A stretch of 17,803 nucleotides of DNA, from contig CACXFD010000105.1 of assembly GCA_902766845.1 (NCBI GenBank), positions 1-17,803 of the forward strand, in the 5' to 3' direction. Source of the stretch: an uncultured Lachnospiraceae bacterium (GTDB lineage: Bacteria > Bacillota > Clostridia > Lachnospirales > Lachnospiraceae). The notes below the pieces were generated by a model. It did not search any database, was not told where the DNA came from, and saw only the letters and a list, made by a program, of their open reading frames with translations. Of the stretch, positions 1 to 6,700 are shown piece after piece. The translations under genes were made by a program, and so were the position numbers. Position 1 is the first letter of the stretch; each line of letters starts with the position of its first letter.

Positions 1-841
1 CCTTGACGGTCTTGACATGCACGATCACCGCGCCGGGATAGCGCTTCGCTTCGCGCAGGATCTTCTCCACGGCCGGGATATCGTGTCCGTTGACCGGTCC
101 CAGATAAGTGATTCCCATATCCTCGAAGAACATGCCCGGCACCAGCAGCTGCTTTAAACTGCTCTTGGTGCGCCGGATGCTGCGCACGGCCTTCGGGCCC
201 ACGACCGGGATCTTTTCCAGCCCGCTCTGGACCTTTACCTTCAGCGCGGTATAGGATTCCGACGTCCGCAGCCCGCTCAGGTAACGGCTGATCCCGCCGA
301 TGTTGTGCGAGATCGACATCTCGTTGTCATTGAGGACGATGATGAAATTCGTCTTGAGGCGGGAGGCGTTGTTCAGCGCCTCAAAGCTCATGCCGCCGGT
401 CAGCGCCCCGTCTCCGAGGACCGATACGACGGTCTCCGAGCGTCCGGCCAGATCGCGCGCCCACGCGAGGCCCAGCCCGGCCGATATTGCCGTGGAACTG
501 TGGCCGGTCTCGAACGCGTCGCACGGGCTCTCCGCGGATTTCGGGAACCCGCTCATGCCGCCCTCGGCGCGCAGGCTGTCAAAGCCCTCCCGGCGGCCGG
601 TCAGCAGTTTATGGGTATAGGACTGGTGGCCCACATCCCAGATCAGCTTGTCTTCGGGCAGGTCCAGGACCCGGTGCAGGGCGATGGTCAGTTCCACGAC
701 GCCGAGGTTGGAGGCCAGATGGCCCCCGGTGCGGCTCACATGGGAGACCAGGAAGCGCCGGATCTCGGCCGCCAGCACCGGCAGCTGCTTCTCCGGAATC
801 TTCTTCAGATCCTCCGGTCCGTTGATCTTTTCCAAATACAT
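1..841 (-). CDS. dxs: 1-deoxy-D-xylulose-5-phosphate synthase, N-terminal part (cut by window edge)
   Basis: The enzyme condenses pyruvate with glyceraldehyde 3-phosphate in the first step of the MEP isoprenoid pathway, using thiamine diphosphate in the cytoplasm. The translated 280 residues begin MYLEKINGPEDLKK and contain SRTGGHLASNLG (36-47), GHQS (71-74) and the thiamine diphosphate motif GDGALTGG (143-150), followed by EALNN. All are typical of DXS. About 280 of the usual 620 or so residues are here; the pyrimidine-binding and C-terminal transketolase domains lie beyond position 1. The ATG at 841 is 15 bases after the stop of ispA, with GGAG upstream, so it is the last visible gene of the nusB-xse-ispA operon. 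Next to a prenyl synthase it supplies the same isoprenoid route. Identification is firm. Confidence 0.95.
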   Translation of the reverse strand, partial: MYLEKINGPEDLKKIPEKQLPVLAAEIRRFLVSHVSRTGGHLASNLGVVELTIALHRVLDLPEDKLIWDVGHQSYTHKLLTGRREGFDSLRAEGGMSGFPKSAESPCDAFETGHSSTAISAGLGLAWARDLAGRSETVVSVLGDGALTGGMSFEALNNASRLKTNFIIVLNDNEMSISHNIGGISRYLSGLRTSESYTALKVKVQSGLEKIPVVGPKAVRSIRRTKSSLKQLLVPGMFFEDMGITYLGPVNGHDIPAVEKILREAKRYPGAVIVHVKTVK

Positions 842-856
842 AAAAACGATGCTCCG

Positions 857-1714
857 TCAGTTCTTCCGGTCCATCAGGGACCGGATCAGCCGCGCGAGCG
901 GCTCCGTATCGCCCGGGAGCGTCCCGAGCAGCGCGACGGCCTCCTCCGAATAGGAACGCACGAGCTCCCGCGCCTTCTCCTCTCCGTACACCGTCACGAA
1001 CGTGGTCTTCTGATTGCGCTCATCGCTCCCGATGGGCTTCCCGAGCTCCTCTTCGGTGCTCTCGATATCCAGCAGGTCGTCCCGGATCTGGAACGCCATG
1101 CCCACGCACGAGGCGATGCGCCGCACGGCCTCCTGCTGCGCTTCATCGGCTCCGGCCAGGATCGCGCCGGTCACCATCGACGCCTCCAGGAGCGCCCCGG
1201 TCTTTTCCCGGTAGATGAATTCCAGCGTCTCCCGCGGCACGGGCTTTCCGGTCCAGGCCACGTCCGCGGTCTGCCCGCCGATCATGCCGAAGATCCCGGT
1301 GCGCCGCGCGAGCTCCGCCATGGCCGCGCTGACGCGGTCCGCCGGCGCCCCCATCGAAAGGGCCCGGGCCGCGGTCTCGAACGCATAGATCATCAGCCCG
1401 TCCCCGGCCAGGATGGCCATATCTTCCCCGAACGAGACCCAGGTCGTGGGCCGGCCGCGGCGCAGCCGGTCGTTGTCCATGGCCGGCAGATCGTCGTGGA
1501 TCAGCGACGAGGTGTGGATCATCTCCAGCGCCGCCATCATGGGCCAGATCTCTTCCCCGGTCCCGCCGAAGAGCCGGTAGGTCTCCCAACAAAGGCGCGG
1601 GCGCACCCGCTTGCCGCCGGCCAGGAACGCGTCGCGCATCGCGCGGATCACGATGTCCTGCTGGCCTCCCTCCGCGGGCAGGAACGACGCCAGCCGTTCA
1701 TCCAGCTCCGTCAT
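857..1714 (-). CDS. ispA: Polyprenyl (farnesyl/geranylgeranyl-type) diphosphate synthase
   Basis: This 285-residue trans-isoprenyl diphosphate synthase adds isopentenyl diphosphate to allylic diphosphates. Both aspartate-rich motifs are present: DDLPAMD at 74-80, followed by RLRRGRPT, and the second motif in FQIRDDLLD (208-216). The conserved GGKRVRP (33-39) and the length fit the family. Residues just before the first motif are SSLIH. Chain length cannot be fixed from these alone, so farnesyl diphosphate is likely from gene context but geranylgeranyl is possible. The ATG follows the TAA of xseB with no gap, and its ribosome site (AGGAGGAAG) lies inside the end of xseB, so the two are translationally coupled. 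dxs is next downstream. Confidence 0.95.
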   Translation of the reverse strand: MTELDERLASFLPAEGGQQDIVIRAMRDAFLAGGKRVRPRLCWETYRLFGGTGEEIWPMMAALEMIHTSSLIHDDLPAMDNDRLRRGRPTTWVSFGEDMAILAGDGLMIYAFETAARALSMGAPADRVSAAMAELARRTGIFGMIGGQTADVAWTGKPVPRETLEFIYREKTGALLEASMVTGAILAGADEAQQEAVRRIASCVGMAFQIRDDLLDIESTEEELGKPIGSDERNQKTTFVTVYGEEKARELVRSYSEEAVALLGTLPGDTEPLARLIRSLMDRKN

Positions 1715-1945
1715 TTATTCTTCCTCCTGCTCGGAGAGCACGATCAGCTGTTTTTCCACGCCGTCGATCTTATCCCGGCACAGGCGTGACAGGAGCTGCC
1801 CGCGGCGGTACAGCCGGAAGCTCTCCTCGAGTCCCGTGCCGCCTTCCTCCAGCGTCTCCAGCACCTGCTCCAGTTCTTCGAACAATTCTTCCAGACGCTT
1901 CTGTTCAAGCGCTTCGATCTCTTCTTTGGTGAATTCGTTTTCCAT
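1715..1945 (-). CDS. xseB: Exodeoxyribonuclease VII small subunit
   Basis: The 76-residue product is the helical small subunit of exonuclease VII, which binds XseA and helps degrade single-stranded DNA into acid-insoluble oligonucleotides. The sequence shows the typical LEELFEELEQVLETLEEG core followed by a second helix with LYRRGQLLSRLC. I chose the ATG at 1945 because AGGGGAT lies about 8 bases upstream; the frame is open for 15 more codons to another Met at 1990, but that stretch is not family-like. The gene is separated from xseA by 148 bases, which is odd because the two usually abut or overlap. That spacer holds degenerate copies of the xseA 3' end. Confidence 0.93.
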   Translation of the reverse strand: MENEFTKEEIEALEQKRLEELFEELEQVLETLEEGGTGLEESFRLYRRGQLLSRLCRDKIDGVEKQLIVLSEQEEE

Positions 1946-2056
1946 GCCAATATCCCCTGCTGTTTCGGGCTGTTCCGGTCTTAGCCGCATTCCCGTCTCC
2001 GACCGTTTTTTCGGCCACCGTTACGTTTCCGGTCCCGGCCGATCTTCCGGCCTCCC

Positions 2057-2111
2057 GTTACGTGTCTGCCTCCGGAGTTTCTCCCGGCGTCTGTTACGTA
2101 TCCGCCTCCGG
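2057..2111 (-). repeat. Tandem duplication of the xseA 3' end including its stop codon
   Basis: Two 19-base copies lie at 2093-2111 and 2057-2075 with two mismatches. The first encodes the natural XseA end Glu-Ala-Asp-Thr-stop. The second, 36 bases downstream and in the same frame, again encodes Glu-Ala-Asp-Thr-stop. Both mismatches are at third codon positions and silent. A shorter third match (CGTTACGTTTCCGG) lies at 2020-2033 in another frame. Confidence 0.7.
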
Positions 2112-3434
2112 CTCGATCTCTTCCACGACTGTCTTCAGACTCCCGTCCCTCAGCCGCACGGTCAGGCGCTGTCCGGGCGCGGTCTGGGCGACCCGTGTGA
2201 GCGGGCCGCTTTCGGTCTCCACATAGGCAAATCCGGCCGCGAGCCGCGCCTGCGGCGATGCGGCCGACAGCCGTGCTTCCAGCACCGACATCCGGGCCGA
2301 AGCCTCCTGCAGCCGGGCCCGCATCAGCGGTCCCAGCCGGCCGGCCAGTCCGGTCTGCGTATACGAAGCCTCGCGCAGCTGTCTGCGAAGGGCCGGCTCC
2401 AGCCGGGCCGTCAGTCCCTCCGAACGGGCCGAGGCATCCCGGACCTGCTGCCGCATGGCGCGGTCCAGCCGCCGCGTCTGCTGCCCGGCCCGCTCCCGCA
2501 TGTGCCGGAGCTGGCGCATCGGATGATAGCGCTCCAGCCGGCTGGCCAGCAGTTCCTGCCGCGCGCGGCCCTGCGCCAGGGCCGCCGCCATGGCGCCCCG
2601 CAGCGCCTGGGACAGGCCGTCCGCGCGCTCCAGCATATCTTCCAGCAGAAAGACGCTCTGCTCCGCGGCCGCCGTTGGCGTGGAAGCCCGCAGGTCCGCG
2701 GCCAGATCCGAGAGCGTCACATCGGTCTCATGGCCCACGGCCGAGATCACCGGCGTCTGGCAGGCCGCGATGGCCCTCACGACCGGTTCCTCGTTAAAGG
2801 CCCACAGGTCTTCGATGGAGCCGCCCCCGCGGCCCACGATGATCACATCGAGTCCCATCCGGTCCAGGCGCCGGATCCCGCGGCAGATGGACGCGGCCGC
2901 GCCCTCGCCCTGGACCAGGGCCGGACACAGCGTGATCTGCACGAACGGGTTGCGGCGGTTCGCGGTCCGGACGATGTCACGGATCACGGCCCCGCTCTCC
3001 GACGTCACGACGCCGATCTCGAACGCATACGCGGGAATGGGGCGCTTGCGCGCCTCGTCGAACAGGCCCTCCCGGCCCAGTTTCTCCCGCAGCTGCTGCA
3101 GCTGTTCATACAGTTGCCCCACGCCGTCCAGTTCGATCCGGCGCGCGTAGAGCTGATAGGATCCGCCGCGCAGATAGACGCGCACCGCGCCGGTCACGAC
3201 GACCTTCATGCCGTCCCGCAGCCGGACGCTGACCTGCGCCAGGTCCGACGCGAACATGATGCAGCTGATCACGCCGCTCTCGTCTTTCAGCGAGAAATAC
3301 AGATGCCCGCCCGCATGATACTTGACGCCGCTGAGCTCTCCCGATACGGAGAGGTTCCTCAGCGTCAGATCCTGCGAAAGCAGGCCTCCGATATAGCCGT
3401 TTACCTGTGCAACGGTATAGACTTTCTTATTCAT
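2094..3434 (-). CDS. xseA: Exodeoxyribonuclease VII large subunit
   Basis: This 446-residue catalytic subunit of exonuclease VII acts on single-stranded DNA in mismatch and recombination repair. The N-terminal OB-fold (about 1-100) contains VSGELSGVKYHAGGHLYFSL. The catalytic domain shows VVTSESGAVIRDI, VGRGGGSIEDLW and PVISAVGHETD followed by ADLRASTPTAAAE. A long helical, Arg- and Gln-rich region follows (about 270-400). The ATG at 3434 was chosen because the protein begins MNKKVYTVAQVNGYI, as in the family; the frame stays open 46 codons further upstream, but those overlap nusB out of frame. The start overlaps the nusB stop by 8 bases. The C-terminus ends EPEADT. Confidence 0.96.
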   Translation of the reverse strand: MNKKVYTVAQVNGYIGGLLSQDLTLRNLSVSGELSGVKYHAGGHLYFSLKDESGVISCIMFASDLAQVSVRLRDGMKVVVTGAVRVYLRGGSYQLYARRIELDGVGQLYEQLQQLREKLGREGLFDEARKRPIPAYAFEIGVVTSESGAVIRDIVRTANRRNPFVQITLCPALVQGEGAAASICRGIRRLDRMGLDVIIVGRGGGSIEDLWAFNEEPVVRAIAACQTPVISAVGHETDVTLSDLAADLRASTPTAAAEQSVFLLEDMLERADGLSQALRGAMAAALAQGRARQELLASRLERYHPMRQLRHMRERAGQQTRRLDRAMRQQVRDASARSEGLTARLEPALRRQLREASYTQTGLAGRLGPLMRARLQEASARMSVLEARLSAASPQARLAAGFAYVETESGPLTRVAQTAPGQRLTVRLRDGSLKTVVEEIEPEADT

Positions 3435-3873
3435 ATTTTTCTGCCCGGGCGATCCCGCCCAGCAGACCGTTGACGAACGAGGACGAATCCTCGCCTCCGT
3501 ACTTCTTCGCGAGTTCCACGGCCTCGTTGATCGCGACCTTGTACGGGATATCCGCGTCATAGCGCAGCTCAAAGAGCGCCAGCCGCAGCAGGGTCAGGTC
3601 CACCCGGCTCATACGGGCCGTGGACCAGGACGACGAGGCCTCGTTCAGACGCGCGTCCAGCTCCTCCTTTTTCGCGAGGATCTGTCCGACACGGTCGCTG
3701 ATCTCCCGGCATTCTTCCTCGGTCAGATCCCCGAAGGCCGTCTGCTCTTCATCCTGCACCGCGCTCTCCAGGTCTCCGTAGAGCTTCACCTGCTCCGTCA
3801 TCTCCTCCGGCGGATAATACTCCGACCGAAACAGCGCGCGGAACACATGCTCCCGCAGTTCACTTCGTTTCAT
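3427..3873 (-). CDS. nusB: Transcription antitermination factor NusB
   Basis: NusB binds boxA RNA with S10 (NusE) and supports antitermination of rRNA operons. The 148-residue product starts MKRSELREHVFRALF and ends with the diagnostic stretch IPYKVAINEAVELAKKYGGE, then SSSFVNGLLGGIAR. The ATG at 3873 is preferred over the Met nine codons upstream because it matches the family start and has GGAAAGGA in front. It is preceded by the Asp23-type gene (111-base gap) and overlaps xseA by 8 bases, a common order in Clostridia. Confidence 0.96.
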   Translation of the reverse strand: MKRSELREHVFRALFRSEYYPPEEMTEQVKLYGDLESAVQDEEQTAFGDLTEEECREISDRVGQILAKKEELDARLNEASSSWSTARMSRVDLTLLRLALFELRYDADIPYKVAINEAVELAKKYGGEDSSSFVNGLLGGIARAEKYE

Positions 3874-3984
3874 GATTTGGTCCTTTCCTGCCTTTCGCAT
3901 GGCTCCTGACGGTGTGAAAAAGGGGACGCAGCGATACGCCCCCGACCGATTCCTCTTCCGGCTCTTCCGGCCGCACGGTCTGTC

Positions 3985-4365
3985 TTATCCGAAGTTCACG
4001 CCGCTGATGCGCACGTTCACGTTCTCGACCGTCATGCCGGTCATGTTTTCGATGGCGGAGCGGATCTTCTCCTGGACCCGGGCCGACGTCTCCGGGATGC
4101 TGGCCCCGGCTTCGAGGACCAGCGCCACGTCCACCGAGACGCTGCTGTCCTGCACGTCCACCTTGACCGCCTTGGACAGGCTCTTGTTCCCGAGCCGTCC
4201 GATGACCGCGTTCGTCAGGTCTCCGGCCAGCGAAGAGACGCCTTCCGTCTCCGTGGCGGCCAGACCCGCGATCACGGTAAAGACTTCATCCGCGATCTCC
4301 ACGGTGCCCACTTTTTCCTTCTCATATACGGTATGCGCGCTGCGCTGTTCAAACGTTTCTGCCAT
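3985..4365 (-). CDS. Asp23/Gls24 family envelope stress protein
   Basis: This 126-residue Asp23/Gls24 (DUF322) protein has EIADEVFTVIAGLAATETEG near the N-terminus, SSVSVDVALVLEAGASIPE in the middle and the C-terminal EKIRSAIENMTGM followed by VNVRISGV. Members in Bacillota are abundant proteins linked to the envelope and to alkaline or general stress; the biochemical role is not settled. It is the first gene of the nusB operon here, with GAGAGGTGA before the ATG and a strong promoter about 50 bases upstream. No membrane segment or signal peptide is visible. The family call is secure, the function is not. Confidence 0.93.
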   Translation of the reverse strand: MAETFEQRSAHTVYEKEKVGTVEIADEVFTVIAGLAATETEGVSSLAGDLTNAVIGRLGNKSLSKAVKVDVQDSSVSVDVALVLEAGASIPETSARVQEKIRSAIENMTGMTVENVNVRISGVNFG

Positions 4366-4417
4366 CTTGCGTCACCTCTCCTGCGGTGCGGTCTCCCGCC
4401 TATACGGATTCAATCGT

Positions 4418-4446
4418 ATTATAGCGGTACGGAACGGTTTTGTAAA
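4418..4446 (-). promoter_or_regulatory. Sigma-A promoter of the Asp23-nusB-xse-ispA-dxs operon
   Basis: On minus, TTTACA (4446-4441) and TATAAT (4423-4418) are separated by exactly 17 bases. The region just upstream, at about 4447-4500, is AT-rich for this neighbourhood and could be an UP element. The predicted start is near 4411, giving a leader of about 45 bases. Confidence 0.85.
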
Positions 4447-4503
4447 GCGAAAATATGCACGATATACAGCCTCGTGAGCCGGTTTTATACATATACATAA
4501 ACG

Positions 4504-4537
4504 GAAGGCCGGCCGCGCTCCCGCGCGGCCGGCCTTC
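4504..4537 (-). terminator. Intrinsic terminator hairpin after the carboxyltransferase gene
   Basis: A perfect 15-bp stem (arms 4504-4518 and 4523-4537) closes a TCCC loop, starting 17 bases after the stop of the minus-strand gene. On minus it is followed by CGTTTATG, so the U-tract is short, but the stem is very stable. It separates the carboxyltransferase unit from the nusB operon promoter. Confidence 0.8.
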
Positions 4538-4554
4538 TCTTCAAACGGGCCGGT

Positions 4555-5958
4555 TCAGATGACCGTCACGTCCTTGGCGTCTTTCCAGTCCAGATCATGA
4601 TAGCGCTTCTTCAGGAAGTCCGGCGCCACCTGCGGGAACAGCGCGCAGCTCAGCACGTCTTCCTCGCAGCGGGCGTATTCTTTGGATTCTTCGCGCATGC
4701 GCTCCATCTCCGGCTCGATCTGATCCGCGGGCCGGCAGGTGATGACCTCCTGGTCTCCGATGGCCTTTTTGCGGACCTCTTCGTTGACCGGTCCGGGCAG
4801 CTGGCCGTACTCGCCGTGCAGCAGCATCTTGGATTCCTTCGGGAACATCTTGTAGCGCTCCCCGCCGATCACGTTCATGACGGCCTGCGAGCCCACGATC
4901 TGGCTGGTCGGCGTCACGAGCGGCGGATACCCGAAGTCCTTGCGGACCACGGGGACCTCGGCGAGCACGTCATCGAACAGATCCTCACGCCCGGCCTGCT
5001 TGAGCTGGGACAGCAGGTTCGAGAGCATGCCGCCCGGCACCTGGTACATCAGGGTCTTGGGCTCCACGCGCAGGACCTTCGGGTTCAGCGTGCCTTCCGC
5101 TTCCATCTTCTGGGCCACGGTCTTGAAATGCGCGGCCGCCTTCGCGAGCTTCTTCTGATCCAGTCCGGTATCCCGCTCCGTGCCGGCCAGCGTCGCGACG
5201 AGCGACTCCGTGGTGGGCTGGGAGGTGCCGTTCGCGAACGGCGACAGGGCGCAGTCCACGATATCCACGCCGGCCTGGGCCGCCATCAGGTAGACCATGT
5301 CGCCGGTGCCGGTGGTGTTATGCGTATGCAGATGGATGGGCACGGTGACCTTTTCCTTCAGCTTCTTCACGAGCTTGTACGCGTCCATCGGAAGCAGGAG
5401 GTTCGCCATGTCCTTGATGCAGATGGTGTCCGCTCCCATATCCTGCATCTTCACGGCCAGATCCACGAAATAATCCAGGTTGTGGACCGGGCTCGTCGTG
5501 TAGCTCATGGCCGGTTCCACCAGGGCGCCGGCCTTCTTCGCGCTCCGGACGGCCCGCTCGATGTTGCGCAGGTCATTCAGGGCGTCAAAGATACGGATCA
5601 CGTCGATGCCGTTCTCCACGCTCTTCTGCACGAAGGCGTCCACGACGTCGTCCGCGTAATGACGGTATCCGAGCAGGTTCTGGCCGCGCAGCAGCATCTG
5701 GAGCTTTGTGTTGGGCAGAGCCTTCCGGAGCGTGCGCAGACGCTCCCACGGGTCTTCATTCAGGAAGCGCATGCAGGAGTCGAACGTGGCGCCGCCCCAG
5801 CATTCGATGGACCAGTATCCGATCTGGTCCAGGATCTCGCAGGCCGGAAGCATGTCTTCCACGCGCATGCGGGTGGCCGCCTGGGACTGATGGGCGTCAC
5901 GCAGGATGGTATCGGTGATGCAGAGCTTGCCGCCCGGCATCTGAAGGTTCTCGGACAT
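4555..5958 (-). CDS. oadA: Oxaloacetate decarboxylase alpha / pyruvate carboxylase B-type carboxyltransferase subunit
   Basis: This 467-residue carboxyltransferase moves a carboxyl group between oxaloacetate/pyruvate and biotin on a carrier protein. The TIM-barrel motifs are DTILRDAHQSQAATRMR (16-32; metal-ligand Asp in RDAHQ at 21), ICIKDMANLL with the Lys at 182 that is carbamylated in the family, and HLHTHNTTG with the two metal His at 209 and 211. The post-barrel conserved domain runs to about 430. The protein ends without a biotinyl domain (no AMKM motif), so biotin must be on a separate subunit. The ATG abuts the TAA of the upstream gene (TAAATG) with AGGAGGGAG inside it, so the two are coupled. 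Oxaloacetate decarboxylase, pyruvate carboxylase and transcarboxylase subunits are hard to tell apart here. Confidence 0.92.
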   Translation of the reverse strand: MSENLQMPGGKLCITDTILRDAHQSQAATRMRVEDMLPACEILDQIGYWSIECWGGATFDSCMRFLNEDPWERLRTLRKALPNTKLQMLLRGQNLLGYRHYADDVVDAFVQKSVENGIDVIRIFDALNDLRNIERAVRSAKKAGALVEPAMSYTTSPVHNLDYFVDLAVKMQDMGADTICIKDMANLLLPMDAYKLVKKLKEKVTVPIHLHTHNTTGTGDMVYLMAAQAGVDIVDCALSPFANGTSQPTTESLVATLAGTERDTGLDQKKLAKAAAHFKTVAQKMEAEGTLNPKVLRVEPKTLMYQVPGGMLSNLLSQLKQAGREDLFDDVLAEVPVVRKDFGYPPLVTPTSQIVGSQAVMNVIGGERYKMFPKESKMLLHGEYGQLPGPVNEEVRKKAIGDQEVITCRPADQIEPEMERMREESKEYARCEEDVLSCALFPQVAPDFLKKRYHDLDWKDAKDVTVI

Positions 5959-6528
5959 TTATTCTCCCTCCTTCTCCGTACGCGCGGCTTCGATCTTTTC
6001 CTTGACGGCGCCGGCGACCTCACCGGCCTTTTCCTTGGCGGCCGCAACGGCCTCGCCGGCCTTTTCCTTAGCCGCTTCGGCGGCAGCGCCGGCCTTCTCC
6101 TTCAGCACGTCCGCGGCTTCCGCAGCCTTTTCCCGAGCCGCCGCGGCTTTCTCCTTCAGAGCGTCCGCCACTTCACCGGCCTTTTCCTTGGCGGCATCGG
6201 CGGCCTTCTCCGCTTTTTCCTTCACCGAGGCAGCCTCTTCCTTTTCCTCCGGCTCGGGCAGCGGGTCCACGCGCTCGACGACCTCCAGCTTTTCGATCTC
6301 GATCTCGTAGACTTCCCCGTCCAGTTTCACACGATACCGCTCCATGGCTTCTCTCCTCCCTAACTGGTACTTCATGTACGTCAGCTGTCTGTCTTCATAC
6401 GGCGCCTCCGGCGCGTCCTCCGGGACCGGCCCGAACGACAGCACCCGCATGCTGCGGATCTCTTCTCCGCTCTGCGCGGCGGCAGCCGCGACGGCGATGG
6501 CTGTTTTCTTTTTCAGATCCATGGCCAT
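5959..6528 (-). CDS. Carrier-like N-terminal segment fused to an LEA-type 11-residue repeat tail; no biotinyl domain
   Basis: The 189-residue product precedes the carboxyltransferase gene directly. Residues 1-61 (MAMDLKKKTAIAVAAAAA onward) resemble the cytoplasmic tail of OadG-type subunits. Residues 62-80 (MERYRVKLDGEVYEIEIEK) resemble the start of clostridial biotin carboxyl carrier proteins. Where the linker and AMKM-containing biotinyl domain should follow there is an acidic linker and then about 85 residues of Lys/Glu/Ala repeats such as AAKEKAGEVAD, like group 3 LEA proteins: amphipathic and with no membrane segment. There are two plausible starts: ATG 6528 after GGAAGGAGGAG, and in-frame ATG 6345 (128 residues) after GGGAGGAGAG. 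Known: carriers are often encoded beside this carboxyltransferase. Inferred: a carrier-derived protein that has lost biotinylation. Function unknown. Confidence 0.75.
   Translation of the reverse strand: MAMDLKKKTAIAVAAAAAQSGEEIRSMRVLSFGPVPEDAPEAPYEDRQLTYMKYQLGRREAMERYRVKLDGEVYEIEIEKLEVVERVDPLPEPEEKEEAASVKEKAEKAADAAKEKAGEVADALKEKAAAAREKAAEAADVLKEKAGAAAEAAKEKAGEAVAAAKEKAGEVAGAVKEKIEAARTEKEGE
5974..6225 (-). repeat. In-frame repeats encoding 11-residue LEA-like units
   Basis: Successive units begin V/A/L-KEKA at an 11-residue spacing: VKEKAEKAADA, AKEKAGEVADA, LKEKAAAAREK, a 7-residue partial, LKEKAGAAAEA, AKEKAGEAVAA, AKEKAGEVAGA, VKEKIEAARTE. At DNA level the blocks share GGCCTTTTCCTTGGCGGC-like segments on plus, for example near 6022-6040 and 6178-6195. 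Confidence 0.85.
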
Positions 6529-6651
6529 GCTCTCCTCCTTCCCGCTTGCGGTCCGATCCGTCCGGGCCTCCTCCGCCGGACCAGCGCAGGGACCGCGGGA
6601 CGGGTGCCCGCTGTGCCGGACAGCACCTTCTTCCGGCAGTTCATCCAAAGA

Positions 6652-6680
6652 ATTGTATCATATATCATGAAAAAAGTCTA
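6652..6680 (-). promoter_or_regulatory. Promoter of the carrier-like/carboxyltransferase unit
   Basis: On minus, TAGACT (6680-6675) and TACAAT (6657-6652) are 17 bases apart, a good sigma-A match. It lies within 50 bases of the end of the GH3 gene, so this unit is transcribed on its own. The leader to the ATG at 6528 is about 117 bases. Confidence 0.65.
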
Positions 6681-6700
6681 TGACCCAAACATGCCAAGAT

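Noticed and set aside
1611..3473. 620-codon open frame on plus across xseB and xseA
   Set aside because: It is antisense to clearly identified genes, its translation is low-complexity Arg/Pro/Gly-rich, and such shadows are expected in GC-rich DNA.
4597..6363. 588-codon open frame on plus across the carboxyltransferase and carrier-like genes
   Set aside because: It is antisense to the coupled minus-strand genes; the His/Leu-rich translation has no recognisable motif.
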